Shown: positions 21,558-38,276 of the stretch, piece by piece | How positions within the stretch are numbered: the first letter of the stretch is position 1 | Layout: each line of letters starts with the position of its first letter | Assembly: GCF_033115175.1 (NCBI RefSeq) | Contig: NC_084836.1 | Location: forward strand, 66,964,797 to 67,028,796 | Origin: Lepus europaeus | Lineage: Eukaryota > Chordata > Mammalia > Lagomorpha > Leporidae | DNA length: 64,000 bases | Reading direction: 5' to 3' | Notes under the pieces: model-generated | The model's database searches: none | Told to the model about the DNA's origin: nothing | Seen by the model: only the letters and a program-made list of their open reading frames with translations | Translations under genes and position numbers: made by a program

Positions 21558-22268
21558 AATAGACATTTTGAATACATGTTCCATCTCCATCCCTAGAAAA
21601 TTCTCATCCTGCGGGGCTTCTCCCATTGCTTGGAGAAACCCTCCCTGCCTTTAGGTCCTTAACTCACTTTCTCTCTTGAGTTCCACCAATTTAGGTACCA
21701 ACCAGGTGTGAGGATTTTAGATCTTGGGGCTACAAAATTTAATTCCCCATGGTGCGATGGTGAAAACACTTCAACAGTCATTGCTAATTAGAGTAACAGC
21801 AGAGTTCCTCATTGATCTGTCTTGTTAATTAATGTAGGAAATTTAGGTGTTTTGAGAAACCAGTCACTTGCAGGTCATTCAGTGAGAAGATTAAAAGCCT
21901 GTGGACTCTAGCTGTGAAAGGAATCTCCCCCCCCCCCCCCAAACAATGAAGGGCTGAGAAAAATTTAGGCAAAGAACAGACACTCTGGGAAGATGGATCT
22001 GACAACCCCAAATCCCAAGGCTGTGGAAATGAGTAACTGGGACCAAGTGACAACTTTGGTTCAGACCAAAAGATGTCACTCGAATATATAGGGGAATCTG
22101 GGAACGGGGTGGGGTTCTCATTTCATCTCTGCTGGTGACTTGCAGTCCATGCCTTTGCCCTCTGGGCCAGTGAATCTTTCTAGAGCTGCTGATGAGGATG
22201 TAGTTGAGTGGTGACAATACTGCTCTTGTAATTCCAGCTTTCGTGCTACAGCCCCTGACAGCCTGACA

Positions 22269-26841
<4,573 letters not shown>

Positions 26842-26990
26842 AAGAGTCGTCGCCACCTCCCGCAGGTCTTTGTCCCGTCCTCGTCTGCCCTGTGCGGTCC
26901 CATTCCTGTACCTTCCCAGGACACCTGGGGCAAGTGGTTGGCTCAGGGTTTGACAGAGGGAAGACAAATAAATACTGTATTATAAGATGC
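26842..26990 (+). terminator. ATP5MC2: ATP5MC2 3' UTR and polyadenylation signal
   Basis: The stop codon is followed by a short 3' UTR with AATAAA at 26967-26972 and an overlapping AATAAAT context. Cleavage is expected about 15-25 nt downstream, and TG-rich sequence follows (27000-27075). The 3' UTR is about 145 nt. Confidence 0.9.
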
Positions 26991-26994
26991 CTGC

Positions 26995-29513
26995 TGAGTG
27001 TCCTGTGTGCGTTCCTTCCCCGCGGTTTGCCCAGTGCTTTGGTTGAGAGTACAAGGCCTAAAGTGCGGTGTGCTGGTTCGGAACGCCACGTGGGTCTGCT
27101 GTGGTCATGTTTCAGGAAAATTGCATCCTGAACAGCTCTCCTTTCAATCCTTATCACCCGGCACGGCTGCTGCTCGCCTCAGAGCACTGGCGTCAAGCGC
27201 CGACTTGTGGGCTTGCTCTCGCGCTGCCATGTCCTCTCCGGCTCTGTCACCCGCCAGGTCTGCTGTGGGAGCTTCACGGATGTTTGCCTGTGGGCTCCCC
27301 CCCCCCCCCCCTCACATTTCCAGCCAGCGCTGCCAGGTGAATCTTCCTCACCTTCAGGACTGGTTCTGTAATTACCCATCCAAACACTGCCTGGCCTCCG
27401 CTTCCTCACGATTGGTCATTTTTCAAATGTTCCTTCCCTATCTTGCAGCCTTGCCGTGTGCCTCTGCCCATCTCTCTCCTTAAATCTTTCCTCACTTTGC
27501 TCTTCTTCAAGCTCTAGTAGCCTTACTTAGCTTGAATGCCGTCTACATCCATGAAGTCATTTTCTTATCTCTGTCCACCTCATCAAATGAGCATTAGCCC
27601 CATAAATGACTGTAGAGCATGTATCTCCTTTATAATAATCCGGGGCCATGATAAATTGTGAGTGGGTGTGCCCAGGGCACTCTGTCTTCCAAGTACGAGG
27701 TCAGTTTCTTGAGGCAGTATTGTTGGACAGCAGCCCGCCCGTAGACAAATTGCGTCTTGACGTACATCACTTGTTCAAAGATGGTGGCTGCAGATATTTC
27801 CTTTAAATAATGAACTCCAAGGCAACTGCAGGCCGCAGTTACAGGGTTGGCTGCAGCCAGTAAGGTCTGGGAGTGCCTGGGGCTGTAGAAAAGCAGATTT
27901 TCAGCAACAACAGCTTTTGTGGGATAGCACCTTGCTGTGCAACGGGTGTGCACATGATGATTGTGGACTCTACGTCAGGCACCCAGGGAAGCTTGCTGGT
28001 AAGCAACAGGCTTCATCTGGTACTGGTCTGTACATCTCTAGCCCTAAAAAATACAGCAGGTACTTCGTGAACTTTCTTATTTAATCATCTATTCCAACCC
28101 CCCTCACTTCACAAGTGAGGAAATCGACCTTGAGAGGTCAAAGGATCTCCCAGGCGTTCACAGGCAGGGATAAGCGAGCCCAGGTCATCTCTTGCTGAAG
28201 TGACTGGGTGTGTCAATTCATGTTCTTTCCAAAGTGATGATGGAGATGACCACAGAGGTGTTTAGTAACTGAAATTAAAGCTCAAGGCAGGGACTTGACC
28301 CTCGGGAAACAGGCTCCGGAAGCATGTTGCTCTGAATCCTTCACCCCCGGGGCCCTTCTGCAGTTGTCCTGGAGGGTGAGAATGATGGATCCAGTTGTCA
28401 CACCATCCTCAACGCCTCTGGGCTGTGGGCCTCATGGGAACAGGGCCTGGCTTTGTCTTCTCCAGATGTAGATTCTCCAGAATCTACCTCTTACGGAATG
28501 AGGAAGAACCCTCCCTTAAATTAGAGCTACTGGTAGGAGGCTCTGCTGCCCTGGCCCTCCCCGTCCCGAGTCACCCTGGTGCCTTCTTGGGAACTGAGTT
28601 GGGCTAACCTCTCAACAAGGCAGGTGCTCAGAGACAGCCAAGCTTGATGGCCTGCACATCTCTGTTTTCTCTGAAGTCAGTGATGACTGGTTCTTCAAGA
28701 AGCTTGCCAGCAAATTTCCTTAGGAGGAGTCCAGGTGCCCTGAATCCTCTCAGCTTCAGGCCCCAGGGAGAGTTACGGGCAACCCAAATGGCCAACAACC
28801 TGGGCTAGGGGAGTGCTATGTTTTAGTAGAGAAACAGGGTCTAAGAACAGATCTTCTGGAGATCTCTTCAACTTGGATAGCATGGTGATGGAAGCCCGTC
28901 CTTGGAGTTGTAGAATAGCACCTGCTGTGAGGTCAGGAGACCCTTCCCAATCTCTAGCTCCTGTGACATGGGGCAGATCACTGAGCAGGAACTTTCTGGG
29001 ACCCTGGTTTCCGTCTGTGCTTAAGTCTGGCCAGAAAGCATCTGGAGAGAGAACCCAGCCATGTTGAAGGCAGCAAGACTTGTTTGCCTCTGCTGCTTTC
29101 TCAGTTTCTTCAACAGCTGATTGTGTTTCTTGGGCACCAAGGGAGCAGTGTCAACAGGCTTGCACCATTCCTAATTAGAAGTAAACAGTGCCCTGTGAAA
29201 GTCCTCTAAATGCTAAACAGCAGTAATGAGGAGCCCAGTTCCAGCCTCCCTCTCAGGGTGGATTTAGTAGTTCAAGGTCTTCTCAAGGTCGTCAGGATGA
29301 GAAAGCTGCTCAGGAGCAATACTGGTGATCTGGCTGAGTTGGTATCCAGGAACCAGGCTAGGGCAGCTGTGTGCCTTACCTTCATTCAAGAGAAGCGAGA
29401 TGAGATGGAGGACTCCAGTTGAATTCTGCAACAGGAAAAGGGAAATGGTAGCATCACACAGTGAGCAAATGTTACCCCAGTTCTCCAAGGTGTTTCTTTT
29501 AAGACTTATTGAA
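26995..29513. other. Intergenic DNA, SINE-poor, no supported gene
   Basis: About 2.5 kb directly downstream of ATP5MC2 without CSINEs. It has a MIR (listed) and one minus-strand open frame of 107 codons (27630-27953, GTG start, upstream stop) that I cannot assign. The rest shows nothing recognisable. Confidence 0.5.
28065..28180 (-). repeat. MIR
   Basis: Reverse MIR core: 'tatttaatcatctattccaacc', 'cacttcacaagtgaggaaatcgacc', 'tgagaggtcaaaggatctcccaggc'. Confidence 0.7.
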
Positions 29514-29877
29514 GGGGCTGGCACTGTGGTGTTGCGGGTAAAGCCACTGCCTGCAGTTCTGGTATCCCATATGGGCACTGGTTTGAGTCCCGGCTGCTCC
29601 ACTTCCAATCCAGCTCTGCTGTGGCGCGGGAAAGCAGTAGAAGATGGCCCAAGTCCTTGGGCCCCCTGCACCCACATGGAGGACCGGAAGAAGCTCCTGG
29701 CTCCTGGCTTCAGATCAGTGCAGCTCCAGTTGTTGCAGCCAATTGGGGAGTGAACCCGTAGATGGAAGACCTCTTTCTCTCTCTCTCTCTGCCTCTCTGC
29801 CTCTCCGCCTCTCCGCCTCTCCTTCATTCTCTGTATAACTCTTTCAAATAAATAAATCTTAAAAAAAAAAAAAAAAA
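29514..29877 (+). mobile_element. CSINE
   Basis: Full-length: 'ggggctggcactgtggtgttgcggg' to (A)n. The linker contains repeated 'gcctctccgcctctc' units. Confidence 0.95.
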
Positions 29878-30141
29878 GATTTATTTGAGAGGCAGAGAGA
29901 GAGGTCTTCCATCTGCTGGTTCATTCCCTAAATGGTTGCAATGGCCAGAGCCGGGAGCTTCTTCCAGGGACCCCATGCAGGTGCAGGGGCTCAAGCAGTT
30001 GGGCCATCTTCCACTGCTTTCCCAGGTCATTAGCAGGGAGCTGGATCGGAAGGGGAGCAGCTAAGACTCAAACCAGTACCCATATGGGATGTTGGCGCTG
30101 CAGGCGGAGGCTTAGCCTGCTACGCCACAGCGCTGGCCCCA
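29878..30141 (-). mobile_element. CSINE, tail-to-tail with the previous copy
   Basis: Begins 'gatttatttgagaggcagag' immediately after the A-tail of 29514-29877 and ends 'cgccacagcgctggcccc'. The two form a 620-bp inverted pair able to fold as a long hairpin in RNA. Confidence 0.95.
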
Positions 30142-30544
30142 AGTCCTCCAAGTTCTGAGTGGTGAAACTTTGTGTTTATTGAGCCCATCTCAACATGGCA
30201 TGCGTTTTCTAGTGTGTGCTTAGGACACACCTCTGGGCAGCCTGCTGTTCTCGCCATTTGATGAGAACAAACTAAAACATGGAAAGATGTTTTAGTCTCC
30301 AGTCATTTCTTGAAATTATTTTTGAGCATCTACCTCAAAGCACTATGAACATGAGTACACTGTGACCAAAGTAGCCACTTTAGAAATCACAGGATAAAAA
30401 TGAATGATTGAATGAATGAACGAATAAAAGAAATGGCAGGAGATGGTATGGATAGAATACTAGGCAAGAGGTTTGGGTTAGAGATGATCTATTCCCAGTT
30501 CCCCCTCTCACTCATCATTTCTTGATATTTTCAGTGAGTACTGT

Positions 30545-31068
30545 GGGAGGCAGACTTTTTTTTAAGTGACTCGTTAAAGATGCCCGGATCTGATCTTCAG
30601 AGCCTGTGACTTCGCTGTCACTGCCCTGGTTTGGGTAGATGGCACTGTGGATTTTAAGATGGAGTGGGTCTGTCTAATCACATGCACCCGTAAAAGTGCA
30701 GAGCTTTCGCAGGCTGGTGGCAGAAGAGGAGAACACAGAAGAAGGGAATGAATGCGCCGCTGCTGAAGATGAGCGGGACCATATGCTGGGACCAGAAAGG
30801 AGCCTCCGAAAGCTGTCAGCGACCCCCAAATCAGCAGGCTTCACTGCCACAATTTCCAAGTGCAGTGGGGGAGGTAGAGATGAATTATTCCAGGTCCTCG
30901 CCTTCTACTTAAGCACAGACACATGTACAGTACACAAGGTGGTCAAGTTTACTTAAAAGGTGAGAAAACACACACACACTCACGGACATAGTTGAGGAAT
31001 AGTCAGATGACAAATGGCTGTTCTTTTAATCTGTTAAGTGTGGTAATTTGTTATATAGAAATAGAAAG
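30545..31068 (+). repeat. Ancient LTR/LINE-type repeat remnant
   Basis: Matches a familiar old mammalian repeat in outline: 'gatgcccggatctgatcttcagagcctgtgac', a central purine-rich part, and an end 'ctgttaagtgtggtaatttgttatatagaaatagaaa'. Family name not certain. Confidence 0.5.
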
Positions 31069-31071
31069 CTG

Positions 31072-31402
31072 GGGCTGGCACTGTTGCACAGCAAGGTTAA
31101 GCAGCAGCGTGCAGTGCTGGCATTTTCCATTTGAGCCCCAGTTCAAATCTTGGCTGTTCCACTTCCCACCCAGCTCCCTGCTAACGTGCCTGGGAAAGCA
31201 GCGGAGGATGGCCCAGGTGCTTGGACTGCTGCCACCCACGTGGGAGACCCGGATGGAGTTCTAGGCTCCTGACTTCAGCTTGGCCCAGCCCTGGTCTTTG
31301 TAGTCATCCAAAGAGTAAACCAGTAAGATGGAAGATCTCTCTCCTTGTATCTCTAACTCTGCCCATCGAATAAAATAAATACAATCTTTTTTTTTTTTTA
31401 AC
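31072..31402 (+). mobile_element. CSINE
   Basis: From 'ggggctggcactgttgcacagc' to 'aataaaataaatacaatc' followed by a T-run. Confidence 0.95.
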
Positions 31403-31422
31403 AAATTAGAAAGCTAATACAA

Positions 31423-31771
31423 GGCCAGCGCCGCGGCTCAGTAGGCTAATCCTCCACCTTGCGGCGCCGGCACACCGGGTTCTAGTCCCGGTCGGGGCAC
31501 CGGATTCTGTCCCGGTTGCCCCTCTTCCAGGCCAGCTCTCTGCTGTGGCCAGGGAGTGCAGTGGAGGATGGTCCAAGTACTTGGGACCTGCACCCTATGG
31601 GAGACCAGGAGAAGCACCTGGCTCCTGCCATCGGATCAGCGCGGTGCGCCGGCAGCAGTGCGCCAACTGTGGCGGCCATTGGAGGGTGAACCAACGGCAA
31701 AAAGGAAGACCTTTCTCTCTGTCTCTCTCTCTCACTGTCCACTCTGCCTGTCAAAAAAAAAAAAAAAGATA
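31423..31771 (+). mobile_element. CSINE, young subfamily, perfect 15-bp target duplication
   Basis: Flanked by identical agaaagctaatacaa (31408-31422 and 31772-31786). Subfamily head 'ggccagcgccgcggctcagtagg', end 'ctgcctgtc(A)15'. Confidence 0.98.
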
Positions 31772-31974
31772 AGAAAGCTAATACAAAGGCAACATTCTAA
31801 TCTGCAGTAGAAGGAGTCAAGTCTCATCTGGGTCTTGAACAGAAACTCTAGAAGTTGACCTACCTGACCCTCTGCCTCCTAACGTCATTGGATCTGATCT
31901 AGCTCAGGAAAGCTAGCAGAGGAAAGACATCGAAACCAAGCGTGTATGCGATGCCGTTTTACCACAGCTGTTTC

Positions 31975-32273
31975 TTAAGTTTATATATTTGAAAGGCAGA
32001 GTGACAGAGAAAGGGAAAGATAGGCATCTTGCAAGTTCAGATGGCTACAGCAGCCAAGGCTGGGCCAGACATAGGACAGGAGCAGGGAACTCCATCTGGG
32101 TCTCCCACATGGGAGATCATGATAGCACTTTGTCCATTGTCCACCGCTGCCTCCTAGACACATTAGCAGGAAGCTGGAGAGAAGCAGAGGCAGGACTCAA
32201 TCCCAGGGACTCCAGTATGGGACGCAGGCATCCCAAGTGATGGTTTAGCCCACTACAGCACCATGCCTGCCCC
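31975..32273 (-). mobile_element. CSINE, old
   Basis: Reverse copy from 'agtttatatatttgaaaggcagagtgac' to 'ctacagcaccatgcctgcccc'. Confidence 0.9.
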
Positions 32274-34330
32274 TTTTCCCTTGCTTTAACAGATGAGAGA
32301 ACTAAGTCTCGGTTTGCTAGTACTCCAGGTTATCTAGATAGGAAGGGATGGAACAGTAACCCTTGACCAAAGCGCCTTGCGTAGCCCACATGTGTCCAGG
32401 GGCCAGGATGTCACTGGAGGAGAAGACGAGACCAGAGCAGACCATTTTTGAGATTTCTCAGTGAAGGCGATGGGTTTGTTTATCTTATAATTACTGTCGC
32501 TGCTGCCATCTTGCAAATAGGTAGCATTTTGCCTACTCCTGGGTTCATTTTACCCCACTGCTGTTTTCTTGGTCCCTGCGTAGGCTCAGCTTTGTTGGCT
32601 CAGCTTTGTGCCCAAGATGGATATTTTTAACCGTGGTGGATTACAGCCTTCCAGGAACTGTGTAGCCGCTTTTACAGAAACAAACTGCATATCTTGCCTG
32701 GGTTGGGGGGGGGTTGTCCAAGCCTAATCAGACTCACGGCCCCTCCGCCCTCCATTGCTTTGCCATCCACATCACCCAGTAGTAGGAGAAGGGACTTCAG
32801 GTTTCCAAAACAGAGCTGCAAAGGGCAGCAAACAGCGAGCCCATAGCTCCCTTAGCAACAGGAGAGTAGTCCCTGGGGACTGCAGAGAGGGGAGACTGTT
32901 TAGCTCAGGGAAAATCTGTGCATTCTAAAAGACCCATACAATTTTCCAACAGCAGCTTGGCCCTGCGCAACCCACCAGATTGCAAGTCCTAGAGTCCTGG
33001 GATCGACTCACTCACACTCAATGGCTTTGGGTAACTCTTCCTGTGCTCCAAGTTCCTTCCCTGTGTGACACAGCAAAGCTCGTCTTCCTCCCTGAGATGC
33101 CATAGAAATTAATGAAATTGGGTTTCGAAGCTTCTTGTTGGAGACTTAGATTGTGGAAGTTTTCTGTCTCTGCTGTTTCTTAGTTACCAGTTTACCAGGC
33201 GTAACTTAACACTGGGATTCTCTGCCAGTGCTAAAATTAGACTGCACCACTCCGGGGTTTCCTCTCCTGCCTCCTGCTTTTGTTCTGGGGGCTTGGGGGA
33301 AGAGCCGTGCATTGCTGGAATTAAAAACTCAAGAAAATCATCTCCTAAAAACCATTTTCAACCACCTTATCGTCCTTTCAAAGGCATGGCCCCATTCTGC
33401 CCTAGATTTTGAGGATCTGCGTCCCTTGTGGAAATGGGCCTGAAAATGCCTGAGGGCTGAGAGAGGGGTGGAACAGATGGGAGCTGGGCTGGAGAGAGCG
33501 AGGCTCCCCGTCTCCCCTGCCGCCCTCCCTTCCCGGGGTAGACTTTCTGCCACCAAAACTGCGGTTTTCAGTCCCATCACAAAAGTCCCTAGTTATTCCT
33601 AAGTGTGCTTCTCTTGAGGGTAGGTGGTTTGGATATTGGACCTCTTTCCTGCCTAGGGACGAGGGAAAAAACCAATAGGCAGGGAGAGAATCAATCTTTT
33701 CCAGCTGCAACCTAGAGAGAAAAGGAACAAATTCTTCACCAGGGAAGATTGTGTAAACAGCGCCTTTGGCTGCAGACATAGATTTAGGGAAGCAAAGAAA
33801 GGGATCTTTGTTCTCCCCTACCCCAGCCAGAGCACAATCGTAGAGCTGGGATTGTTTGCTTTGGCAAGGGACTCCCTGCCCGAAAGGACTGAGCGTTCCA
33901 GAGACTGGTGAGGCCTCTGCTGGGTTTCCCTTCGGAGTGGAGGAAAGGACAGCCCTGGACCCTACTCGGTTACCTAAGGGAGTGGGGCTGGCAGGCCACA
34001 GCCCAAGGCGTCTGGCACATTCTTTCCAGCGTTGTCCGGCTCCTTCCCACCCTGCCCTAGCCTTGCTACAGTTTGTTACTTTAGTTGGCTCTGTCTTCCT
34101 GCTCTGAGGGTGCTCTTGGTCCCTGTCCTAATGTTCTATCCCAGAGAAGCTGCAGTTCCAGAGAGCAGGCCGTGCCAGGGCTCCTCTCAGGAATCCAACA
34201 GGAAGAAAGAGTTCCAAAGACACCCTAGCCAGCCTGGGACTTGCAGGCTGAGTTACACATGACCCCAACAGTTGCAGTCAAGCTTTTCCAAACCCTCCAG
34301 AGAGCTCTCACTTTCCTTGGGTAACATCAG
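32274..34330. other. Intergenic DNA, SINE-free, nothing recognised
   Basis: Two kilobases without an identifiable repeat or gene. Both strands have only short unrelated open frames. A run of G residues occurs near 32705. Confidence 0.5.
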
Positions 34331-34334
34331 TGTC

Positions 34335-34510
34335 TCACCAGTGCAAAGTAATGTTTATACAGCACCTGCTCGTGCCACACTTTACAAACGCCATTTTGTT
34401 CATTGTGACTGCTCTGTCAGGGAGACAGAATCACGTCCACTTTCTGCAGTAGGACACCAGGGATCAGCAAGATTAAATACTGTGTCCAAGGTCGCACAGA
34501 TGGAATATTG
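34335..34510 (-). repeat. MIR
   Basis: Reverse MIR with 'tacagcacctgctcgtgccacac', 'aagattaaatactgtgtccaaggtcgcacag'. Confidence 0.6.
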
Positions 34511-34534
34511 TTTGCCCTTCAAACTGAGGGCTGT

Positions 34535-34917
34535 AACAATAGAAAGTATTGTTTCCCAGTTCTGAAGGCCAGAAGTCCAAGGTCAAGGTAGAAACAGGGT
34601 TGTTTCCTTCTAAAGACTGCGAAAAATAATCTCTTCCACACTCTCCCCAAGCTTTTAGTGGTTGGTGGGCAATTCTCAGCTTTCCTGGGCTACATGTGTG
34701 CATTCATCTCTACATGGCATTGTCTACATGTGTGTGTGTACAAATTTCCCCTGTTTTAAGGATACTAGACATACTGAATTAGGAGCCCACCCTACTTGAG
34801 TATGATGTCATCACCATAACTAATTACATCTGCAAACATTTCCGAGGTACAGAGGTTAGGACTTCAACATGTGGATGGGAGGGGACACCAGGGGAGACAC
34901 AATTCTATCCATAACAT
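34535..34917 (-). mobile_element. MaLR-type LTR (MLT1/MST-like), solo
   Basis: Read on the minus strand it begins 'tgttatggatagaattgtgtc' and contains the 'gaagtcctaacc' and 'ggtgggctcctaattc' blocks of mammalian MaLR LTRs; the other end reads 'cagttctgaaggccagaagtccaagg' on the plus strand. No internal region is attached. This is an old non-coding endogenous retroviral LTR. Confidence 0.75.
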
Positions 34918-34982
34918 GACAAATTGCTGTGCCATTTATGCTCTTTCTATTGTACTGTACTGCTTCCTAAAAATCAGTTACA

Positions 34983-35306
34983 GGGCCAGCATTGTGGTGT
35001 AACGAGTTAAGCCGCCACCTGCGATGTCCGCATCTCAAATGGGCACCAGTCTGAGTCCTGGCTGCTTCACTTCTGGCCCAGCTCCCTGCTGATGCACCTG
35101 GGAAAGAGGCAGAGAATGGCCCAAGTGCCTGGGCCTCTGCACCCATGTAGGAGACCCAGAGGGAGCTCCTGGCTTCAGCCTGGCCCTTCAGCCTGGCCCA
35201 GCCTCAGCTGTTTCGGCCATTTGGAGAGTGAACCAGCAGATGGAGGGTCAGTATCTCTGTTTCTCTGTGTATAACTCTGCCTCTCATATAAAATAAATGA
35301 AACTTT
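34983..35306 (+). mobile_element. CSINE
   Basis: From 'gggccagcattgtggtgtaacg' to 'tcatataaaataaatgaaactttg'; its tail hosts the next insertion. Confidence 0.95.
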
Positions 35307-35692
35307 GGGGCTGGTGCTGTGGCATAGTGGGTAAAGCCACCACCTGCAGTGCCGGCATCCCATATGGGCGGCTGGTTCGAATCTCGGCTGCTCCACTTCC
35401 CATCCAGCTCTCTGCTATGGCCTGGGAAAGCAGTGGAAGATGGCCCAAGTCCTTGGGCCCCTGCACCCACGTGGGAGACCTGGAAGAAGCTCCTGGCTCT
35501 TGGCTTCGAATCACTGCAGCTCCAGCCATTGTGGCCAACTGGGGAATCAATCAGCAGATGGAAGACCTCTCTCTCTCTCTCTCTCTGTCCTTCTCTCTCT
35601 CTCTCTCTCTCTGCCTCTCCTCTCTCTGTGTAACTCTGACTTTCAAATAAATAAATAAATATTTTAAAAAATAAATAAAATGAAACTTTAAA
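35307..35692 (+). mobile_element. CSINE inserted in the tail of the previous copy
   Basis: Flanked on both sides by aaatgaaacttt, so it integrated at the A-rich tail of the 34983 copy. Long (CT)n linker. Confidence 0.95.
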
Positions 35693-35739
35693 AAGACAAA
35701 GATCAGAAGATGACACAGAATGCTGTTTAGCTTCTGTAT

Positions 35740-36070
35740 TCCCCTTCAATCAAAATGTCCTATTGCTGCTACTAATTATCTTTGTAAAATGTGAATTTGA
35801 TCAATCGCCCTCCTATTTAAAATCCTACAGTGACTTCCAGTGGATAAATAGACCCCGAATGAAGTCCAGACGCCTTGTGGTGTGAGCAGGGATTCTGTTT
35901 CATGCCACTCTACTCACCGCCCTCTCCACCCATCCGATCTCCATACACTCCACATAGGAACAGCTTCTTGAACACATTATGCTCGGACAATCTTTCAGAC
36001 CTTTGTTTCCTCATGACTTCTCCCCATCTGTTACTCATTTCACCTCTCAGACAAAACCCAAGGCTCATCT
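35740..36070 (+). mobile_element. LINE-2 3' region
   Basis: L2 sense phrases: 'aaaatcctacagtgacttccagtgg', 'gaatgaagtccagacgcctt', 'tcttgaacacattatgctcggac', 'cagacctttg..cct'. No open frame remains. Confidence 0.75.
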
Positions 36071-36110
36071 CTTTTTCTTTTTCTTTTTTTTTTTTTAAGA
36101 TTTATTTATT

Positions 36111-36457
36111 GGCCGGTGCCGCAGCTCAATAGGCTAATCCTCCAACTGTGGCACCGGCACACCGGGTTCTAGTCCCAGTTGGGGCACCGGATTCTATCCC
36201 AGTTGCCCCTCTTTCAGGCCAGCTCTCTGCTGTGGCCAGGGAGTGCAGTGGAGGATGGCCCAAGTCCTAGGGCCCTGCACCCACATGGGAGACCAGGAGA
36301 AGCACCTGGCTCCTGGCTTTGGATCAGCGCGGTGCGCCAGCCGCAGCGCGCCGGCTACAGCGGCCATTGGAGAGTGAACCAATGGCAAAGGAAGACCTTT
36401 CTCTCTGTTTCTTTCTCTCTCACTGTCCACTCTGCCTGTCAAAAAAAAAAAAAAAAA
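36111..36457 (+). mobile_element. CSINE, young, nested
   Basis: Inserted in the tail region of the 36083-37180 element. The duplicated target aagatttatttatt flanks it (36097-36110 and 36458-36471). Confidence 0.97.
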
Positions 36458-36705
36458 AAGATTTATTTATTTATTTGAAGGTCAGAGTTACACACAGAGA
36501 AGAAGAGGCTGAGAGAGAGAGAGAGGTCTCCATCCAATGGTTCACTCCCCAGATGGCCGCAACAACCAGAGCTGTGCTGATCTGAAGCCAGGATCCAGGA
36601 CCTTCTTCCGGGTCTCCCACATGGGTGCAGGGGCCCAAGGACTTGAGCCATCTTCTACTGCTTTCCCAGGCTATAGCAGAATGCTGGATCAGAAGTGGAG
36701 CAGCC

Positions 36706-37088
36706 TTGGCCGGCGCCGCGGCTCACTAGGCTAATCCTCTGCCTTGTGGTGCCGGCACACCGGGTTCTAGTCCCGGTCGGGGCGCCAGATTCTGTCCCGG
36801 TTGCCCCTCTTCCAGGCCTGCTCTCTGCTGTTGTCCGGGAGTGCAGTGGAGGATGGCCCAAGTGCTTGGGCCCTGCACCCCATGGGAGACCAGGAGAAGC
36901 ACCTGACTCCTGCAATCGGATCAGCGCGGTGCCCCGGCCGCAGCACGCCAGCCGCGGCGGCCATTGGAGGGTGAACCAACGGCAAAGGAAGACCTTTCTC
37001 TCTGTCTCTCTCTCTCTCACTGTCCACTCTGCCTGTCAAAAATAAAATATTAATTAATTAATTAAATTAAAAAATAAAATAAAAAAAA
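36706..37088 (+). mobile_element. CSINE, young, nested
   Basis: Inserted near the head of the same host. The 15-bp duplication agaagtggagcagcc (36691-36705, 37089-37103) is perfect. Unusual AATT-rich tail (37045-37088). Confidence 0.97.
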
Positions 37089-37967
37089 AGAAGTGGAGCA
37101 GCCAGGACTTGAATTGGCGCCCATATGGGATGCCCGCACTGTAGGCTGTGGCTTTACCCACTACGCCACAGTGCCAGCCCCCCAATTCACCATTTTTAAG
37201 CATACAATTTGCTGAATTTTGACAGATATACACAATCATGTAATGATCACAACTGAAATGCATAACCTTTTTACCACCCCAACAATTTATGTGTACCCCT
37301 GTGTAATCAATTCCCCTCCACACAGCCCTCAGCAGTGACTGATCTAACTCCTGTCCCTACTTTTGCCTTTTCCAGAATGTCATTAAAAGGCATTATATGT
37401 ATGAAGACTTTTGTGTCCGGCTGCATTTACCACGTTTTGAGACTCATCTGTGCCGTTGGATGCATTACTCCTGCCTGATATTTTATTGTATGGTGAACTG
37501 TAAGCTGTTGTCCAGTTCCCAGTCGATATACCCATTTAGATGGTGTCCAGTTTGGGGCCATTACAATAAAGCCGCCATGAGTATGCATGTACAGCCCATT
37601 GTTGGGGCCTGTTTTTATTGCTCTCGGATAAACATCTAGGAATGGGATTTCTGGGCTCCATGGTAGGTGGAGATGTAACTTTATAAGAAACTGCCAAGCT
37701 GTTTTCCGAAGGAGGGACCTCATTTTCCATTCCCGCTAGCAGTGTCTGAGCATTCCGGTTGCTCCTCACCCTCCCCTCTGCACTGTCTGTATTCACTTTA
37801 GCCTCTCTAGGGGGCACACGCTGGGATCACAGGGCCGTTTTAATTTGCTTCTCGCCAGGTTGAACAATACTTAGCATCTTTTAATGTACTTATTTGTCAA
37901 CTGTATTTTTTTACCTGCTAAAATGTCTGTTCAAATACTTTACCAACTTTAAAAATAGGTTGTTTGG

Positions 37968-38273
37968 GTGCCAGCGCTGTGGCATAGTGGGTTAAAGCCC
38001 TGGCCTGCAGTGCCGGCATCCCATATGGATGTTGGTTCTAGTCCCAGCTGCTCCTCTCCCAATCCAGCTCTCTGCTGTGGCCTGGGAAAGCAGTAAAAGA
38101 TGGCCCAGGTCCTTGGACCCCTGCACCCGCATGGGAGACCTGGAAGAAGCTCCTGGCTCCTGGCTTCGGGTCTGCGCAGCTCTGGCCATTGTGGCCATCT
38201 GGGGAGTGAATCAGCGGATGGAAGACCTCTCTCTCTGTCTCAACCTCTCTCTGTAACTCTTTCAAATAGATAT
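37968..38273 (+). mobile_element. CSINE inside the L1
   Basis: From 'gggtgccagcgctgtggcatagtggg' to 'ctctttcaaatagatatt'. Confidence 0.95.
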
Positions 38274-38276
38274 TAT

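Larger units (their letters stand above)
36083..37180 (-). mobile_element. CSINE split twice by younger CSINEs
   Basis: An older reverse CSINE in three pieces (about 36083-36110, 36458-36705, 37089-37180). Read together they give one normal element ending 'cgccacagtgccagcccc'. Two young + strand copies are inserted in it (36111-36457 and 36706-37088). Confidence 0.95.

Noticed and set aside
29264-29827. 187-codon minus-strand frame, and many similar frames rich in '[20 protein letters not shown]'
   Set aside because: These are translations of CSINE consensus sequence in different frames, not proteins.
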